The notes: a model not told the origin generated them from the letters alone. A DNA stretch of 64,000 bases from Paenibacillus sp. FSL K6-1096 (GCF_037977055.1 NZ_CP150274.1:4402001-4466000), one strand, 5' to 3'; positions 8,438-17,888 are shown, counted from the first letter of the stretch. Made by a program: numbers and translations.

Positions 8438-8442
8438 CAGTC

Positions 8443-9132
8443 ATGAAATTTGCGGTACTTGTCTTTCCGGGCTCCAATTGTGACATCGACTGCTACAAGG
8501 CAGTAGAAGAAAGCCTCGGCGAATCGGTGGATTATGTATGGCATACGGCGACAGATCTGTCGGCCTATGACTGCATTCTCGTGCCGGGCGGCTTCTCTTA
8601 TGGTGACTATCTGCGCTGCGGCGCAATCTCCCGGTTCGCTCCGGTGATGGCTGAAGTGGCTAAGGCGGCAGAGCAGGGCAAGTTCGTGCTGGGCATCTGC
8701 AACGGGTTCCAGATTCTGACCGAAGCGGGCCTCCTGCCGGGCGCACTGCGCCGCAATATGTCGATGAAGTTCCGTTGTCATGACACGGTGCTTAAGGTCG
8801 TTAATAACACAACCCCGTTTACGATTGACTATGCGAAGGATGAAGAGATCGTTATTCCTATCGCGCATGGCGAAGGCAACTACTATTGTGATGAAGAGAC
8901 ACTGGCAGGCCTTCAGGCCAACAACCAGATTGTGTTCACCTACAGCGATAACCCGAACGGCTCGGTAGCCGATATTGCCGGAATCAGTAATAGGGCGGGC
9001 AATGTCGTCGGGATGATGCCTCACCCGGAACGCGCGGTTAATAGCCTGCTCGGTTCAGAAGACGGCAAACGGATGTTCACATCCATTCTTAAGACATGGA
9101 GGGATCGTTATGACGCAGCAAGTATCCGCTAA
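8443..9132 (+). CDS. purQ: Phosphoribosylformylglycinamidine synthase, PurQ glutaminase subunit
   Basis: Class I glutamine amidotransferase of 229 aa that supplies ammonia to PurL. GICNGFQILTEAGLLPGAL carries the nucleophilic Cys (about residue 86), and MMPHPERA near the C-terminus supplies the His and Glu of the triad. FPGSNCDIDCYKA is the N-terminal family motif and GGFSYGDYLRCGA the oxyanion region. Its 3' end overlaps purL by 23 bp. Confidence 0.97.
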   Translation: MKFAVLVFPGSNCDIDCYKAVEESLGESVDYVWHTATDLSAYDCILVPGGFSYGDYLRCGAISRFAPVMAEVAKAAEQGKFVLGICNGFQILTEAGLLPGALRRNMSMKFRCHDTVLKVVNNTTPFTIDYAKDEEIVIPIAHGEGNYYCDEETLAGLQANNQIVFTYSDNPNGSVADIAGISNRAGNVVGMMPHPERAVNSLLGSEDGKRMFTSILKTWRDRYDAASIR

Positions 9133-11356
9133 GGAGCCGACCGCAGAGCAGATCGCGGAGCAGAAAATCTACAGTCAGTTCGGTGTGTCAGACAGCGAAT
9201 ATGAGCTCATTACCTCCTTCATGGGACGTAAGCCCAACTATACAGAAATCGGTGTGTTCAGCGTGATGTGGTCTGAGCACTGTGCATATAAGAATTCCAA
9301 GCCGCTGCTGAGCCGGTTCCCGACAAGCGGGCCGAAGGTGCTGATGGGACCGGGCGAAGGCGCGGGCATCGTAGATATCGGAGACAATCAGGCCGTAGTG
9401 TTCAAAATCGAAAGCCACAACCATCCCTCAGCCGTAGAGCCTTATCAGGGCGCGGCTACCGGGGTGGGGGGGATTATCCGCGATATTTTCTCCATGGGGG
9501 CAAGACCGGTGGCGCTGCTGAACTCTCTGCGCTTCGGCAAGCTTGAGAGTGACCGGGTCAAATATCTGTTCGAGCATGTCGTATCCGGGATTGCAGGCTA
9601 CGGGAACTGTATCGGGATTCCGACAGTCGGCGGCGAGATTATGTTCGACAACAGCTATGACGGCAATCCGCTGGTGAACGCGATGTGTGTCGGTCTGATC
9701 GATCATGACAAAATCCAGCGCGGTGTCGCCAAAGGCGTAGGCAACCCCGTATTCTACGTAGGTCCGCCTACCGGGCGTGACGGGATTCACGGGGCGACCT
9801 TTGCCTCTGTGGAGCTTAGTGAGGAATCGGAAGCCAAGAAGACGGCAGTACAGGTCGGCGATCCGTTCATGGAGAAGCTGGTCATGGAATCGTGTCTGGA
9901 GCTGATCGACAGCGGCATCGTGCTGGGGATTCAGGATATGGGCGCAGCCGGACTGACCTGCTCCAGTGCGGAGATGGCGAGCAAGGCGGGCAACGGTCTG
10001 GAGCTGTATCTGGATCTGGTGCCGCAGCGCGAGGAAGGCATGACGCCGTATGAGATGATGCTCTCTGAGTCCCAGGAGCGGATGCTGTTCGTGGTGGAGC
10101 CTAAGGATGAGGCGCAGGCCCAGGAAATCTTCGACCGCTGGGGCGTGATCTGCCGCAAGGTCGGCAAGGTGACGGATGACGGCCGCCTGAAGCTGTTCCA
10201 TCACGGTGAAGTGGTTGGCGATATGCCGGTGAAGGCGCTGGTGGATGAATGTCCTATCTACAAAAAGCCCTCAGCCGTTCCTGCCTACTACGAGGAGAAT
10301 GCAGCGGTTGACACGCTTCGCTATGAAGAGGTCACCGATCTGGGCGGCGCGCTGCGCACCGTGCTGGGATCGCCTAGCGTAGCAAGCAAAGCATGGGTAT
10401 ACAACCAATACGATTACATGGTCCGCACCAGCACGGCGGTTCGTCCGGGGTCCGATGCGGCAGTGGTTACCATCCAAGGCACCCGCAAGGGCCTGGCGAT
10501 GACGACGGACTGCAACGGACGTTATGTCTACCTGGACCCTGAAGTGGGCGGACGGATTGCGGTCAGCGAAGCGGCGCGCAACATTGTCTGCTCCGGTGCC
10601 CAGCCGCTGGCGATTACGGATAACCTGAACTTCGGCAGCCCGGAGAAGCCGGAGATCTTCTGGCAGATGGAACGGGCCGTAGACGGTATGGCAGAAGCCT
10701 GCCGGGTGCTGGATACACCGGTCATCGGCGGTAACGTCAGCTTGTATAATGAGAATGCTACCGGAGCCATCTACCCGACGCCGGTTGTCGGCATGGTGGG
10801 ACTGGTTGAAGATACCGATCATATTACCACTCAGGCGTTTAAGCAGGAGGGCGATGCTATTCTGCTGCTGGGCGTGACGAAGGCGGAGCTGGGCGGCAGT
10901 GAATTCCAGTATGCCGTGCACGGCTTGACCGAAGGCCGTCCGCCGGAGCTGGACCTGGCTACCGAGCGCAAGCTGCTGGATGCCGTGCTCGCGGCAATCC
11001 GCGGCGGTCTGGTACGCTCGGCGCATGACCTCTCCGAGGGCGGTCTGGCCGGTGCACTCGCCGAGAGCTGCATCAGCGGCGGTATCGGCGCAAATGTTGA
11101 GCTGTCTGCCGGCGGACTGCGCCCGGATGTGGCGCTGTTCAGCGAGAGCCAATCCCGCATTCTTCTGACTGCGGCCCCTGGCCGTGCGGAGGAACTGAAG
11201 GCAGCAATTGCTGCTTATGACGTACCTGTAGCCATCATCGGAACCGTCGGCGGAGACCGCCTGCGGGTGGCGCTGGACGGTGCGGCTGCGCTGGATGAAG
11301 CCGTTAGTGAACTCAAGACCGTGTGGGAGGATGCTATTCCATGTCTTATGAAATGA
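9110..11356 (+). CDS. purL: Phosphoribosylformylglycinamidine synthase, PurL catalytic subunit
   Basis: ATP-dependent synthetase subunit of 748 aa, the small PurL that works with PurS and PurQ. MWSEHCAYKNSKPLL (about residue 53), ESHNHPSAVEPYQGAATGVG and GGEIMFDNSYDGNPLVN are signature motifs of the first half; the second half repeats the fold with GGNVSLYNE and SAHDLSEGGLA. ATG at 9110 lies inside the end of purQ and is served by GGAGGGAT. The 3' end overlaps purF by 16 bp. Confidence 0.97.
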   Translation: MTQQVSAKEPTAEQIAEQKIYSQFGVSDSEYELITSFMGRKPNYTEIGVFSVMWSEHCAYKNSKPLLSRFPTSGPKVLMGPGEGAGIVDIGDNQAVVFKIESHNHPSAVEPYQGAATGVGGIIRDIFSMGARPVALLNSLRFGKLESDRVKYLFEHVVSGIAGYGNCIGIPTVGGEIMFDNSYDGNPLVNAMCVGLIDHDKIQRGVAKGVGNPVFYVGPPTGRDGIHGATFASVELSEESEAKKTAVQVGDPFMEKLVMESCLELIDSGIVLGIQDMGAAGLTCSSAEMASKAGNGLELYLDLVPQREEGMTPYEMMLSESQERMLFVVEPKDEAQAQEIFDRWGVICRKVGKVTDDGRLKLFHHGEVVGDMPVKALVDECPIYKKPSAVPAYYEENAAVDTLRYEEVTDLGGALRTVLGSPSVASKAWVYNQYDYMVRTSTAVRPGSDAAVVTIQGTRKGLAMTTDCNGRYVYLDPEVGGRIAVSEAARNIVCSGAQPLAITDNLNFGSPEKPEIFWQMERAVDGMAEACRVLDTPVIGGNVSLYNENATGAIYPTPVVGMVGLVEDTDHITTQAFKQEGDAILLLGVTKAELGGSEFQYAVHGLTEGRPPELDLATERKLLDAVLAAIRGGLVRSAHDLSEGGLAGALAESCISGGIGANVELSAGGLRPDVALFSESQSRILLTAAPGRAEELKAAIAAYDVPVAIIGTVGGDRLRVALDGAAALDEAVSELKTVWEDAIPCLMK

Positions 11357-12837
11357 AGACCGGGAACAAGCAGGAAGCCCCTGTACTGTGGACCGGCGAC
11401 TTTTACAATGAGGGAACAGGCTCGGGCGATATTTTTGACACGTTAAAAGAAGAATGCGGCGTCTTCGGGGTCTTCGGACACCCGGAGGCTGCTTCCATGT
11501 CCTACTATGGGCTGCACGCCCTGCAGCATCGGGGGGAAGAAAGCGCGGGCATCTGCGTGGCGGACGGACGCGACTTCAACTATCACCGCGGCATGGGCCT
11601 GGTGAAGGAAGTGTTCGACAAGGACAAGATTGCTTCGCTGGTCGGGGACATGTCCATCGGGCATGTACGCTACTCCACCAGCGGAGACAGCCGGCTAACC
11701 AATGCGCAGCCGCTGGTCTTCAAATACCGTGACGGCGATCTGGCGATTGCCACGAACGGCAACATCGTTAACGAGCCGCTCATCCGCAAGCAGCTGGAGC
11801 AGAGCGGCTCCATCTTCCAGACCACCAGCGACACCGAGGTGCTGGCGCATCTGATTGCGCGTTCGCAGAAGGATTTTGTCGAGGCGACGAAGGATGCCCT
11901 GTCGCAGCTTGTCGGCGGCTTCGCGTTCCTCCTGATGACCAATGACAAGCTGATTGTCGCTTCAGATACCCACGGCCTGCGTCCGCTTGTTATGGGCCGG
12001 CTGGGCGAGGCTTATGTCTTCGCTTCCGAGTCGTGCGCGCTTGAAGTCATCGGCGCTGAGCTGGTGCGTGATATCGAGCCCGGCGAGCTGCTGGTGCTTG
12101 ATGAGAACGGCTTCCGCGAGGACCGCTTCGCCGAGCCTAAGCGCAAAGCGCTGTGCGCCATGGAATACATCTACTTCGCCCGCCCGGACAGCGACCTGAA
12201 CGGCTCCAATCTGCACTCCGCGCGCAAGCGGATGGGCAGCCGGATGGCGCTCGAATCCTTCGTCGACGCCGACATTGTCACCGGCGTGCCGGATTCCAGC
12301 ATCTCCGCCGCCATCGGCTATGCCGAGCAGACGGGCATCCCCTATGAGCTGGGGCTGATCAAGAACAAATATACCGGGCGTACCTTCATCCAGCCCAGCC
12401 AGGAGCTGCGCGAGCAAGGCGTGAAAATGAAGCTGAGCGCCGTGCGCCGCGTTGTCGAAGGCCAGCGCGTGGTGATGATTGACGACTCCATCGTGCGCGG
12501 CACGACCTCGCGCCGGATCGTCAACCTGCTGCGCGAGGCCGGAGCGGTCGAGGTTCACGTGCGGATTACATCGCCGCCGTTCAAGAATCCGTGCTTCTAC
12601 GGCATCGATACCCCGGACCGCCGGGAGCTGATTGCCTCCTACAAGTCGATCGAAGAGATGTGCGAGGAGATCAATGCCGATTCCCTGGCCTTCCTCTCCC
12701 CGGAGGGACTGATCCAGTCCATCGGCGGTTATAATAGCGACGACTATAAGGGCGGCCTGTGCCTGTCCTGCTTCGATAATGACTACCCGACGCAGGTGGA
12801 TTTCGGCGGGGAAGAGAAGGACGGGTGTTCCTGTTAG
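11341..12837 (+). CDS. purF: Amidophosphoribosyltransferase
   Basis: Catalyses the first committed step, PRPP plus glutamine to phosphoribosylamine. The mature N-terminus is expected at the Cys of ECGVFGVFGHPEA, the Ntn glutaminase nucleophile. The visible propeptide before it is 38 residues, against about 11 in Bacillus subtilis. VMIDDSIVRGTTSR around residue 378 is the PRPP-binding loop. CLSCF near the C-terminus plus upstream Cys residues fit the Fe-S cluster ligands of the Bacillus enzyme. I chose ATG at 11341 (498 aa) because GGGAGG at 11325-11330 is placed for it; the in-frame GTG at 11323 precedes that site. Confidence 0.95.
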   Translation: MSYEMKTGNKQEAPVLWTGDFYNEGTGSGDIFDTLKEECGVFGVFGHPEAASMSYYGLHALQHRGEESAGICVADGRDFNYHRGMGLVKEVFDKDKIASLVGDMSIGHVRYSTSGDSRLTNAQPLVFKYRDGDLAIATNGNIVNEPLIRKQLEQSGSIFQTTSDTEVLAHLIARSQKDFVEATKDALSQLVGGFAFLLMTNDKLIVASDTHGLRPLVMGRLGEAYVFASESCALEVIGAELVRDIEPGELLVLDENGFREDRFAEPKRKALCAMEYIYFARPDSDLNGSNLHSARKRMGSRMALESFVDADIVTGVPDSSISAAIGYAEQTGIPYELGLIKNKYTGRTFIQPSQELREQGVKMKLSAVRRVVEGQRVVMIDDSIVRGTTSRRIVNLLREAGAVEVHVRITSPPFKNPCFYGIDTPDRRELIASYKSIEEMCEEINADSLAFLSPEGLIQSIGGYNSDDYKGGLCLSCFDNDYPTQVDFGGEEKDGCSC

Positions 12838-12839
12838 GC

Positions 12840-12953
12840 GGGGAGTCCCCCTAAAGGATCGTCTTGGAGGCGCTGGGCTTCGCCCGCAGCGCCGAAACCA
12901 TGCTGTGCAAGGCGCGGAACCTTCGGCTTGCGGCAGGGGGTTAACCCCTGCCG
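12840..12953. repeat. GC-rich hairpin element between purF and purM
   Basis: The 160-bp gap holds three perfect or near-perfect hairpins: GGGGAGTCCCC at 12840-12850, GGCGCTG...CAGCGCC with a TTCG core at 12869-12893, and CGGCAGGGG...CCCCTGCCG at 12931-12953. None has a T-run, so read-through is expected. It resembles a REP-type extragenic palindromic element inserted in the operon. Confidence 0.6.
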
Positions 12954-12997
12954 CCCCGAACCCCGCGCCCAAAATAATTGAAATGAGGTGCCCCCAA

Positions 12998-14038
12998 GTG
13001 TCGGAAGCTTATAAAAACGCCGGAGTGGATATTGCGGCTGGCAATGAAGCGGTAGAACGCATGAAGAAGCATGTGAAGCGCACGTACCGTCCGGAGGTAA
13101 TGACGGAGCTGGGCGGATTCGGCGCGCTGTTTGGCCTGAACAAGGACAAATACGAGGAGCCGGTTCTGGTCTCGGGAACGGATGGCGTGGGAACGAAGCT
13201 GAAGCTGGCGTTCGCCGCTGACCGCCACGACACGATTGGCATCGATGCGGTGGCGATGTGTGTGAATGATATCGTGGTGCAAGGCGCAGAGCCGCTGTTC
13301 TTCCTCGATTATCTGGCTTGCGATAAGGTTGTGCCCGAGAAGATTGAGGCCATTGTCTCTGGGATCGCCGAAGGCTGCCACCAGGCAGGCTGCGCGCTGA
13401 TCGGCGGCGAGACAGCTGAGATGCCGGGTATGTATGCGGCCGGCGAATATGATATCGCCGGATTCACCGTAGGGGTAGCCGACAAGGCGAAGCTGGTAAC
13501 CGGCGCGGACATCGCTCCCGGAGACACCGTGATCGGCCTGGCCTCCAGCGGAATTCACAGCAACGGCTTCTCGCTGGTGCGCAAGCTGCTGCTGGAGAAT
13601 GGCGGCTACGGTCTGGACGAGGTTCTGCCGGAGCTGGGCGCTCCGCTGGCGGACGTTCTGCTGGCGCCGACTAAGATTTATGTGAAGCCGCTTCTGGCCC
13701 TGCTGGAGCAGCTTACGGTCAAGGGCATGGCCCATATTACCGGCGGCGGATTCATTGAGAACATCCCGCGCGTATTGCCGGAGAATGTGAATGTAGAGAT
13801 CCAGTACGGCTCCTGGCCGATCCAGCCGGTGTTCAGCCTGATGCAGAGCAAGGGGAATGTCAGCAACCACGACATGTTCACCACCTTCAATATGGGGATT
13901 GGTCTTGTATTGGTCGTGGCGGAAGCAGACGGAGAGCGTGCGCTGGAGCTGCTCAAGGCCAGCGGTGAAGAAGCTTATGTGATCGGTACAGTTACCGGAG
14001 GGGAACGCAAGGTGACCTTCACAGGAGCTGAAGTCTGA
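12998..14038 (+). CDS. purM: Phosphoribosylformylglycinamidine cyclo-ligase (AIR synthase)
   Basis: Closes the imidazole ring of FGAM to make AIR. The 346 aa match Bacillus PurM. SEAYKNAGVDIAAGNEAV begins the protein, VSGTDGVGTKLKLAF and GGETAEMPGMY are the ATP and substrate motifs, and GLASSGIHSNGFSLVR is also conserved. I chose GTG at 12998 because GAGGTG at 12985-12990 is well spaced and homologues begin at this SEAYKNAG; the frame stays open upstream through the repeat element, which should not be read as coding. The last base of its TGA is the first base of the purN ATG. Confidence 0.95.
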   Translation: MSEAYKNAGVDIAAGNEAVERMKKHVKRTYRPEVMTELGGFGALFGLNKDKYEEPVLVSGTDGVGTKLKLAFAADRHDTIGIDAVAMCVNDIVVQGAEPLFFLDYLACDKVVPEKIEAIVSGIAEGCHQAGCALIGGETAEMPGMYAAGEYDIAGFTVGVADKAKLVTGADIAPGDTVIGLASSGIHSNGFSLVRKLLLENGGYGLDEVLPELGAPLADVLLAPTKIYVKPLLALLEQLTVKGMAHITGGGFIENIPRVLPENVNVEIQYGSWPIQPVFSLMQSKGNVSNHDMFTTFNMGIGLVLVVAEADGERALELLKASGEEAYVIGTVTGGERKVTFTGAEV

Positions 14039-14652
14039 TGGCGCAGAGCCGGATCGCTGTATTTGCCTCCGGGCAGGGCAGCAATTTCGCCGCACTGGTG
14101 CAGGCGCAGCGGGAAGGACGGCTCGGGGCAGGCCGCATCGAGCTGCTGGTCTCGGACAAGCCGGAAGCGCCTGTTGCACAGCGGGCAGAGGAGGCCGGAA
14201 TTCCCTCCCTGCTGCTGAGGCCGAAGGACTTCGCGGGCCGGGAGCAGTATGAGGCGGCTATCGTAGCCGAGCTGCAGCGCCGGGACATCGGACTGGTGGT
14301 GCTGGCCGGCTACATGCGGCTGATCTCGCCGGTGCTGCTGGAACCTTATGTGGGCCGGATCGTTAACATCCACCCGTCGCTGCTGCCGGCCTTTGCCGGG
14401 AAGGACGCTATCGGCCAGGCGCTGGACTACGGCGTGAAGCTGACGGGGGTTACGGTGCATTTTGTCGATGGAGGCATGGATACCGGACCGGTTATTGCCC
14501 AGCGCAGCGTTGAGGTCCAGCCTGAGGATACCGCCGAATCGCTGGCGGAGCGCATCCATCAGGTGGAATATGCGCTGTATCCGGAGGTTGTCGCCGCGAT
14601 TGCTGACGGCAGAGTCACATTGAACGGAAGAAAGGCAGTTATTGCCGGTTGA
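14038..14652 (+). CDS. purN: Phosphoribosylglycinamide formyltransferase
   Basis: Transfers a formyl group from 10-formyl-THF to GAR. The 204 aa contain VFASGQGSNFAALVQA at the N-terminus (GAR binding), AGYMRLISPVLL, and IVNIHPSLLPAFAGKDA with the catalytic Asn and His; the later Asp in VDGGMDTGPV completes the active site. The ATG shares one base with the purM stop, so the pair is coupled. A 212-bp gap without a clear terminator leads to purH. Confidence 0.96.
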   Translation: MAQSRIAVFASGQGSNFAALVQAQREGRLGAGRIELLVSDKPEAPVAQRAEEAGIPSLLLRPKDFAGREQYEAAIVAELQRRDIGLVVLAGYMRLISPVLLEPYVGRIVNIHPSLLPAFAGKDAIGQALDYGVKLTGVTVHFVDGGMDTGPVIAQRSVEVQPEDTAESLAERIHQVEYALYPEVVAAIADGRVTLNGRKAVIAG

Positions 14653-14864
14653 TGGCGGGTTTTGTCCGCTGGAAATTTTGACGAAAATCCGGTTTATTTC
14701 TGGTGATGTCAGTCCAGCCCGGGCGGATTCTGATATTTCTCGGGAAATACTGCACATAGGCTGTAAACTGTCGAAGTTTAACCATCAGGTGCGGAATCAG
14801 CCGCCTGACGGATGATCATTTAGCTCCAACAATCTAGCGTGAATCCAGAGGAGGACTATTCAAA

Positions 14865-16412
14865 GTGAGTATCAAAAGAGCGCTGGTCAGCGTATCGGAC
14901 AAACAGGGCATCGTGGATTTTTGCCGCGAATTGTCTGCACTAGGCGTAGAAATCATCTCCACCGGAGGCACCAGCACCCTTCTGGCGAAGGAAGGCGTTC
15001 CGGTCATCGGCATTTCCGATGTGACCGGCTTCCCTGAAATCATGGACGGACGCGTCAAAACGCTGCATCCCGCCGTCCACAGTGGCCTGCTGGCAGTCCG
15101 TGACAACGAGGAGCATACCCGTCAGATGGAGGAGCTTGGTCTTGGCTACATCGACCTTGTCGTGGTGAATCTGTATCCGTTCGCGGAGACGATTGCCAAG
15201 CCGGATGTATCGTATGAGGAAGCGATTGAGAACATCGATATCGGCGGACCGACAATGCTGCGTTCGGCGGCGAAGAACCATGCTTTTGTCAGTGTGGTGG
15301 TGGATGCGGCCGACTATGCGAATGTGCTTGAAGAAGTGCGTGCCGGTGGAGATACGACCCTTGCAACCCGCAAACGTCTTGCGGCCAAAGTCTTCCGCCA
15401 TACGGCGGCTTACGACGCCCTGATCGCCGATTATCTGGCGAATGTCACCGGCGAACCGCTGCCGGAGCGTTATACCGTTACTTACGAGAAAATCCAGGAT
15501 CTGCGTTACGGGGAGAACCCGCACCAGAAGGCTGCCTTCTACCGCAAGCCGCTGGCCGCGCAGGATACGCTTACCGCTGCCGAGCAGCTTCACGGCAAAG
15601 AGCTGTCCTACAATAACATCAACGACGCGAATGCTGCGCTTCAGATCGTCAAGGAATTTGAAGAGCCGGCCGTCGTGGCGGTGAAGCATATGAATCCTTG
15701 CGGAGTAGGCGTGGGAACAAGTGTCTATGAAGCATATCAAAAAGCTTACAATGCCGACCCTACCTCCATCTTCGGCGGCATTGTCGCGGCCAACCGGATT
15801 ATTGATGCGGATACGGCTAATCTGCTGAAGGATATTTTCCTGGAAATTATCCTGGCTCCGGGCTTCACTGAGGAAGCGCTGGACATTCTGACGAAGAAAA
15901 AGAACATCCGCCTGCTTAAGCTGGGACAACTCAGCACAGCCGCTTCGCGCAAGAGCAGCTTCGTTGTCACCTCCATTGACGGGGGCATGGTTGTCCAGGA
16001 GAGCGATGTGCACTCGGTGAATTCTGACGACTTGCAAGTCGTAACAGACCGCAAGCCAACCGAAGAAGAGCTGAAGCAGCTGCTGTTCGGCTGGAAGGTC
16101 GTGAAGCATGTGAAGTCCAATGCGATTGTACTAGCGGCCGATGATATGACGGTTGGCGTAGGGGCAGGCCAGATGAACCGTGTGGGTGCGGCCAAAATTG
16201 CGATTGAACAGGCTGGAGATAAGGCCAAGGGCGCTGTACTGGCCTCCGACGCCTTCTTCCCGATGGGCGACACGCTGGAAATGGCCGCTAAGGCCGGAAT
16301 TACAGCTGTGATTCAGCCGGGCGGCTCCATTAAGGATGAGGAATCGATCAAGGTGGCCAATGAATACGGCATTGCCATGGTGTTCACCGGCGTCCGGCAT
16401 TTCAAACACTAG
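14865..16412 (+). CDS. purH: Bifunctional AICAR formyltransferase / IMP cyclohydrolase
   Basis: Carries out the last two steps to IMP. The N-terminal cyclohydrolase domain shows SVSDKQGIVDFCRELSALG, ISTGGT and MDGRVKTLHPAVHSGLL. The formyltransferase half shows LRYGENPHQKAAFYR, VKHMNPCGVGVG and SDAFFPMGDTLEMAAKAG. The 515 aa are full length. The GTG start at 14865 follows AGAGGAGGAC. It is followed after 21 bp by purD. Confidence 0.97.
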   Translation: MSIKRALVSVSDKQGIVDFCRELSALGVEIISTGGTSTLLAKEGVPVIGISDVTGFPEIMDGRVKTLHPAVHSGLLAVRDNEEHTRQMEELGLGYIDLVVVNLYPFAETIAKPDVSYEEAIENIDIGGPTMLRSAAKNHAFVSVVVDAADYANVLEEVRAGGDTTLATRKRLAAKVFRHTAAYDALIADYLANVTGEPLPERYTVTYEKIQDLRYGENPHQKAAFYRKPLAAQDTLTAAEQLHGKELSYNNINDANAALQIVKEFEEPAVVAVKHMNPCGVGVGTSVYEAYQKAYNADPTSIFGGIVAANRIIDADTANLLKDIFLEIILAPGFTEEALDILTKKKNIRLLKLGQLSTAASRKSSFVVTSIDGGMVVQESDVHSVNSDDLQVVTDRKPTEEELKQLLFGWKVVKHVKSNAIVLAADDMTVGVGAGQMNRVGAAKIAIEQAGDKAKGAVLASDAFFPMGDTLEMAAKAGITAVIQPGGSIKDEESIKVANEYGIAMVFTGVRHFKH

Positions 16413-16433
16413 CACGCGGGGAGGGGCACAATC

Positions 16434-17699
16434 ATGGATATTTTAGTAGTCGGCGGCGGCGGCCGCGAGCATGCGATCATCTGGAGCTTGGCCCGCAGCC
16501 CCAAGGCAGGCAAGATCTACTGCGCACCCGGTAACGCCGGAATTGCCCAGCTTGCCGAATGTGTGCCGATCGGTGTCTTCGAGTTCGACAAGCTGACCGC
16601 CTTCGCCAAGGAACGCGAGGTTGGCCTGGTTGTCATCGGACCGGATGATCCGCTGGCGGCGGGGATTGTGGATGCTTTTGAAGCTCAGGGTATCCCGGTG
16701 TTCGGCCCGCGCAAGAATGCCGCTGAGATCGAGGGCAGCAAGACCTTCATGAAGGACCTGCTGCACAAATACAGCATTCCGACAGCGGCCTACGAGAAGT
16801 TCAGCGACTACGATTCGGCGCTGGCTTACCTGCGGAGCCGGGAAGTGCCGATTGTCATCAAGGCGGACGGGCTGGCCGCAGGCAAAGGGGTAACCGTGGC
16901 TTACACCCGGGAGGAAGCGGAGCAGGCCCTGCAGGAGATTATGGTCGACAAGGTGTTCGGCGAAGCCGGGGCACAGGTCGTCATTGAGGAATTCCTGGCC
17001 GGGCAGGAAATGTCGATTCTTGCGTTTGTCGACGGCGAAACGGTGCGGCCGATGGCGGCCGCCCAGGACCATAAGCCGGTATTCGACGGCGATAAAGGAC
17101 CCAATACGGGAGGCATGGGGACCTATTCCCCGCTCCCGCATATTGCGGAGTCGGTAATCCGCGAAGCCGTGGAGACGATTATCGAGCCGACAGCCAAGGC
17201 TATGGTGGCGGAAGGGCGTCCCTTCCGGGGCGTGCTGTTCGCCGGGCTGATGATCTCGCCGGACGGCAAGCCGAAGACGATTGAATTCAATGCCCGCTTC
17301 GGGGACCCGGAGACCCAGGTGGTTCTGCCCCGTCTCCGCAGCGATTTGCTGGAGATATTCCTCGCGGTAACCGAAGGCAGACTTGCCGAGATCCCGATCG
17401 AGTGGAGCGAGGAAGCGGCAGTGTGCGTAATCCTCGCTTCCGGGGGATATCCGGGACCTTATCCGAAGGGTGTGCCGATTAGCGGGCTTGAGGAGCAAGG
17501 CACAGCATTGGTCTTCCACGCCGGAACGGCACGCGGCGAGGACGGAAGCTGGTTGACCAGCGGCGGCCGGGTGCTTGGTGTGGTAGGCAGAGGGGCCAGC
17601 ATTGCCGAAGCGCGTGCAGCGGCCTATGCCGGTGCGGAGCGGATTACTTTTGCCGGCAAGCAGAACCGCAGTGATATAGCAATGAAGGCCCTGGTCTGA
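16434..17699 (+). CDS. purD: Phosphoribosylamine-glycine ligase
   Basis: ATP-grasp enzyme that joins phosphoribosylamine and glycine. VVGGGGREHAIIWSLARS at the N-terminus, IKADGLAAGKGVTVA around residue 142, and GVLFAGLMISPDG with EFNARFGDPETQ are the family motifs. The 421 aa are full length. Served by GGGGAGGGGC before the ATG. This is the last gene of the pur operon; the next unit begins with its own promoter 22 bp after the stop. Confidence 0.97.
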   Translation: MDILVVGGGGREHAIIWSLARSPKAGKIYCAPGNAGIAQLAECVPIGVFEFDKLTAFAKEREVGLVVIGPDDPLAAGIVDAFEAQGIPVFGPRKNAAEIEGSKTFMKDLLHKYSIPTAAYEKFSDYDSALAYLRSREVPIVIKADGLAAGKGVTVAYTREEAEQALQEIMVDKVFGEAGAQVVIEEFLAGQEMSILAFVDGETVRPMAAAQDHKPVFDGDKGPNTGGMGTYSPLPHIAESVIREAVETIIEPTAKAMVAEGRPFRGVLFAGLMISPDGKPKTIEFNARFGDPETQVVLPRLRSDLLEIFLAVTEGRLAEIPIEWSEEAAVCVILASGGYPGPYPKGVPISGLEEQGTALVFHAGTARGEDGSWLTSGGRVLGVVGRGASIAEARAAAYAGAERITFAGKQNRSDIAMKALV

Positions 17700-17721
17700 G
17701 GAGAAAGTCCTAAAAAAAGGA

Positions 17722-17750
17722 CTGACAAGTAGTAGGAGAAGTGCTATAAT
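17722..17750 (+). promoter_or_regulatory. Promoter after purD
   Basis: CTGACA at 17722-17727, a 17-nt spacer and a perfect TATAAT at 17745-17750, with TG at 17742-17743 (extended -10). Predicted transcription start near 17757. Confidence 0.7.
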
Positions 17751-17756
17751 ACAACT

Positions 17757-17823
17757 CGTACGGGGGAAAATGTACGGATATATACAGATAAAGGGTCTTT
17801 CCTTTCATGGAAAGGCCTTTTTT
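17757..17823 (+). ncRNA. Candidate short terminated RNA (about 65 nt)
   Basis: The 317-bp gap 17700-18016 holds a strong promoter and, only 37 nt past the predicted start, a full terminator (stem GGTCTTTCC/GGAAAGGCC at 17794-17817, then six T). In between lies a small hairpin, CGTAC...GTACG. The product would be a short structured RNA or an attenuated leader of the SEC-C gene. A second extended -10 sits nearer that gene. Confidence 0.45.
17794..17823 (+). terminator. Rho-independent terminator downstream of purD
   Basis: Stem GGTCTTTCC / GGAAAGGCC with a TTTCAT loop, followed by TTTTTT. It would also stop read-through from the pur operon. Confidence 0.88.
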
Positions 17824-17888
17824 AACAGTTTGCTGGAGCATCTATTTCTTGCAGACAAGGGGATAATAGAAAACCCCGTGCCGGGAAA

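Noticed and set aside
12779..12997. Open frame running into purM from inside purF
   Set aside because: It passes through the GC-rich hairpin element; the conserved PurM start and a good ribosome-binding site point to GTG 12998.
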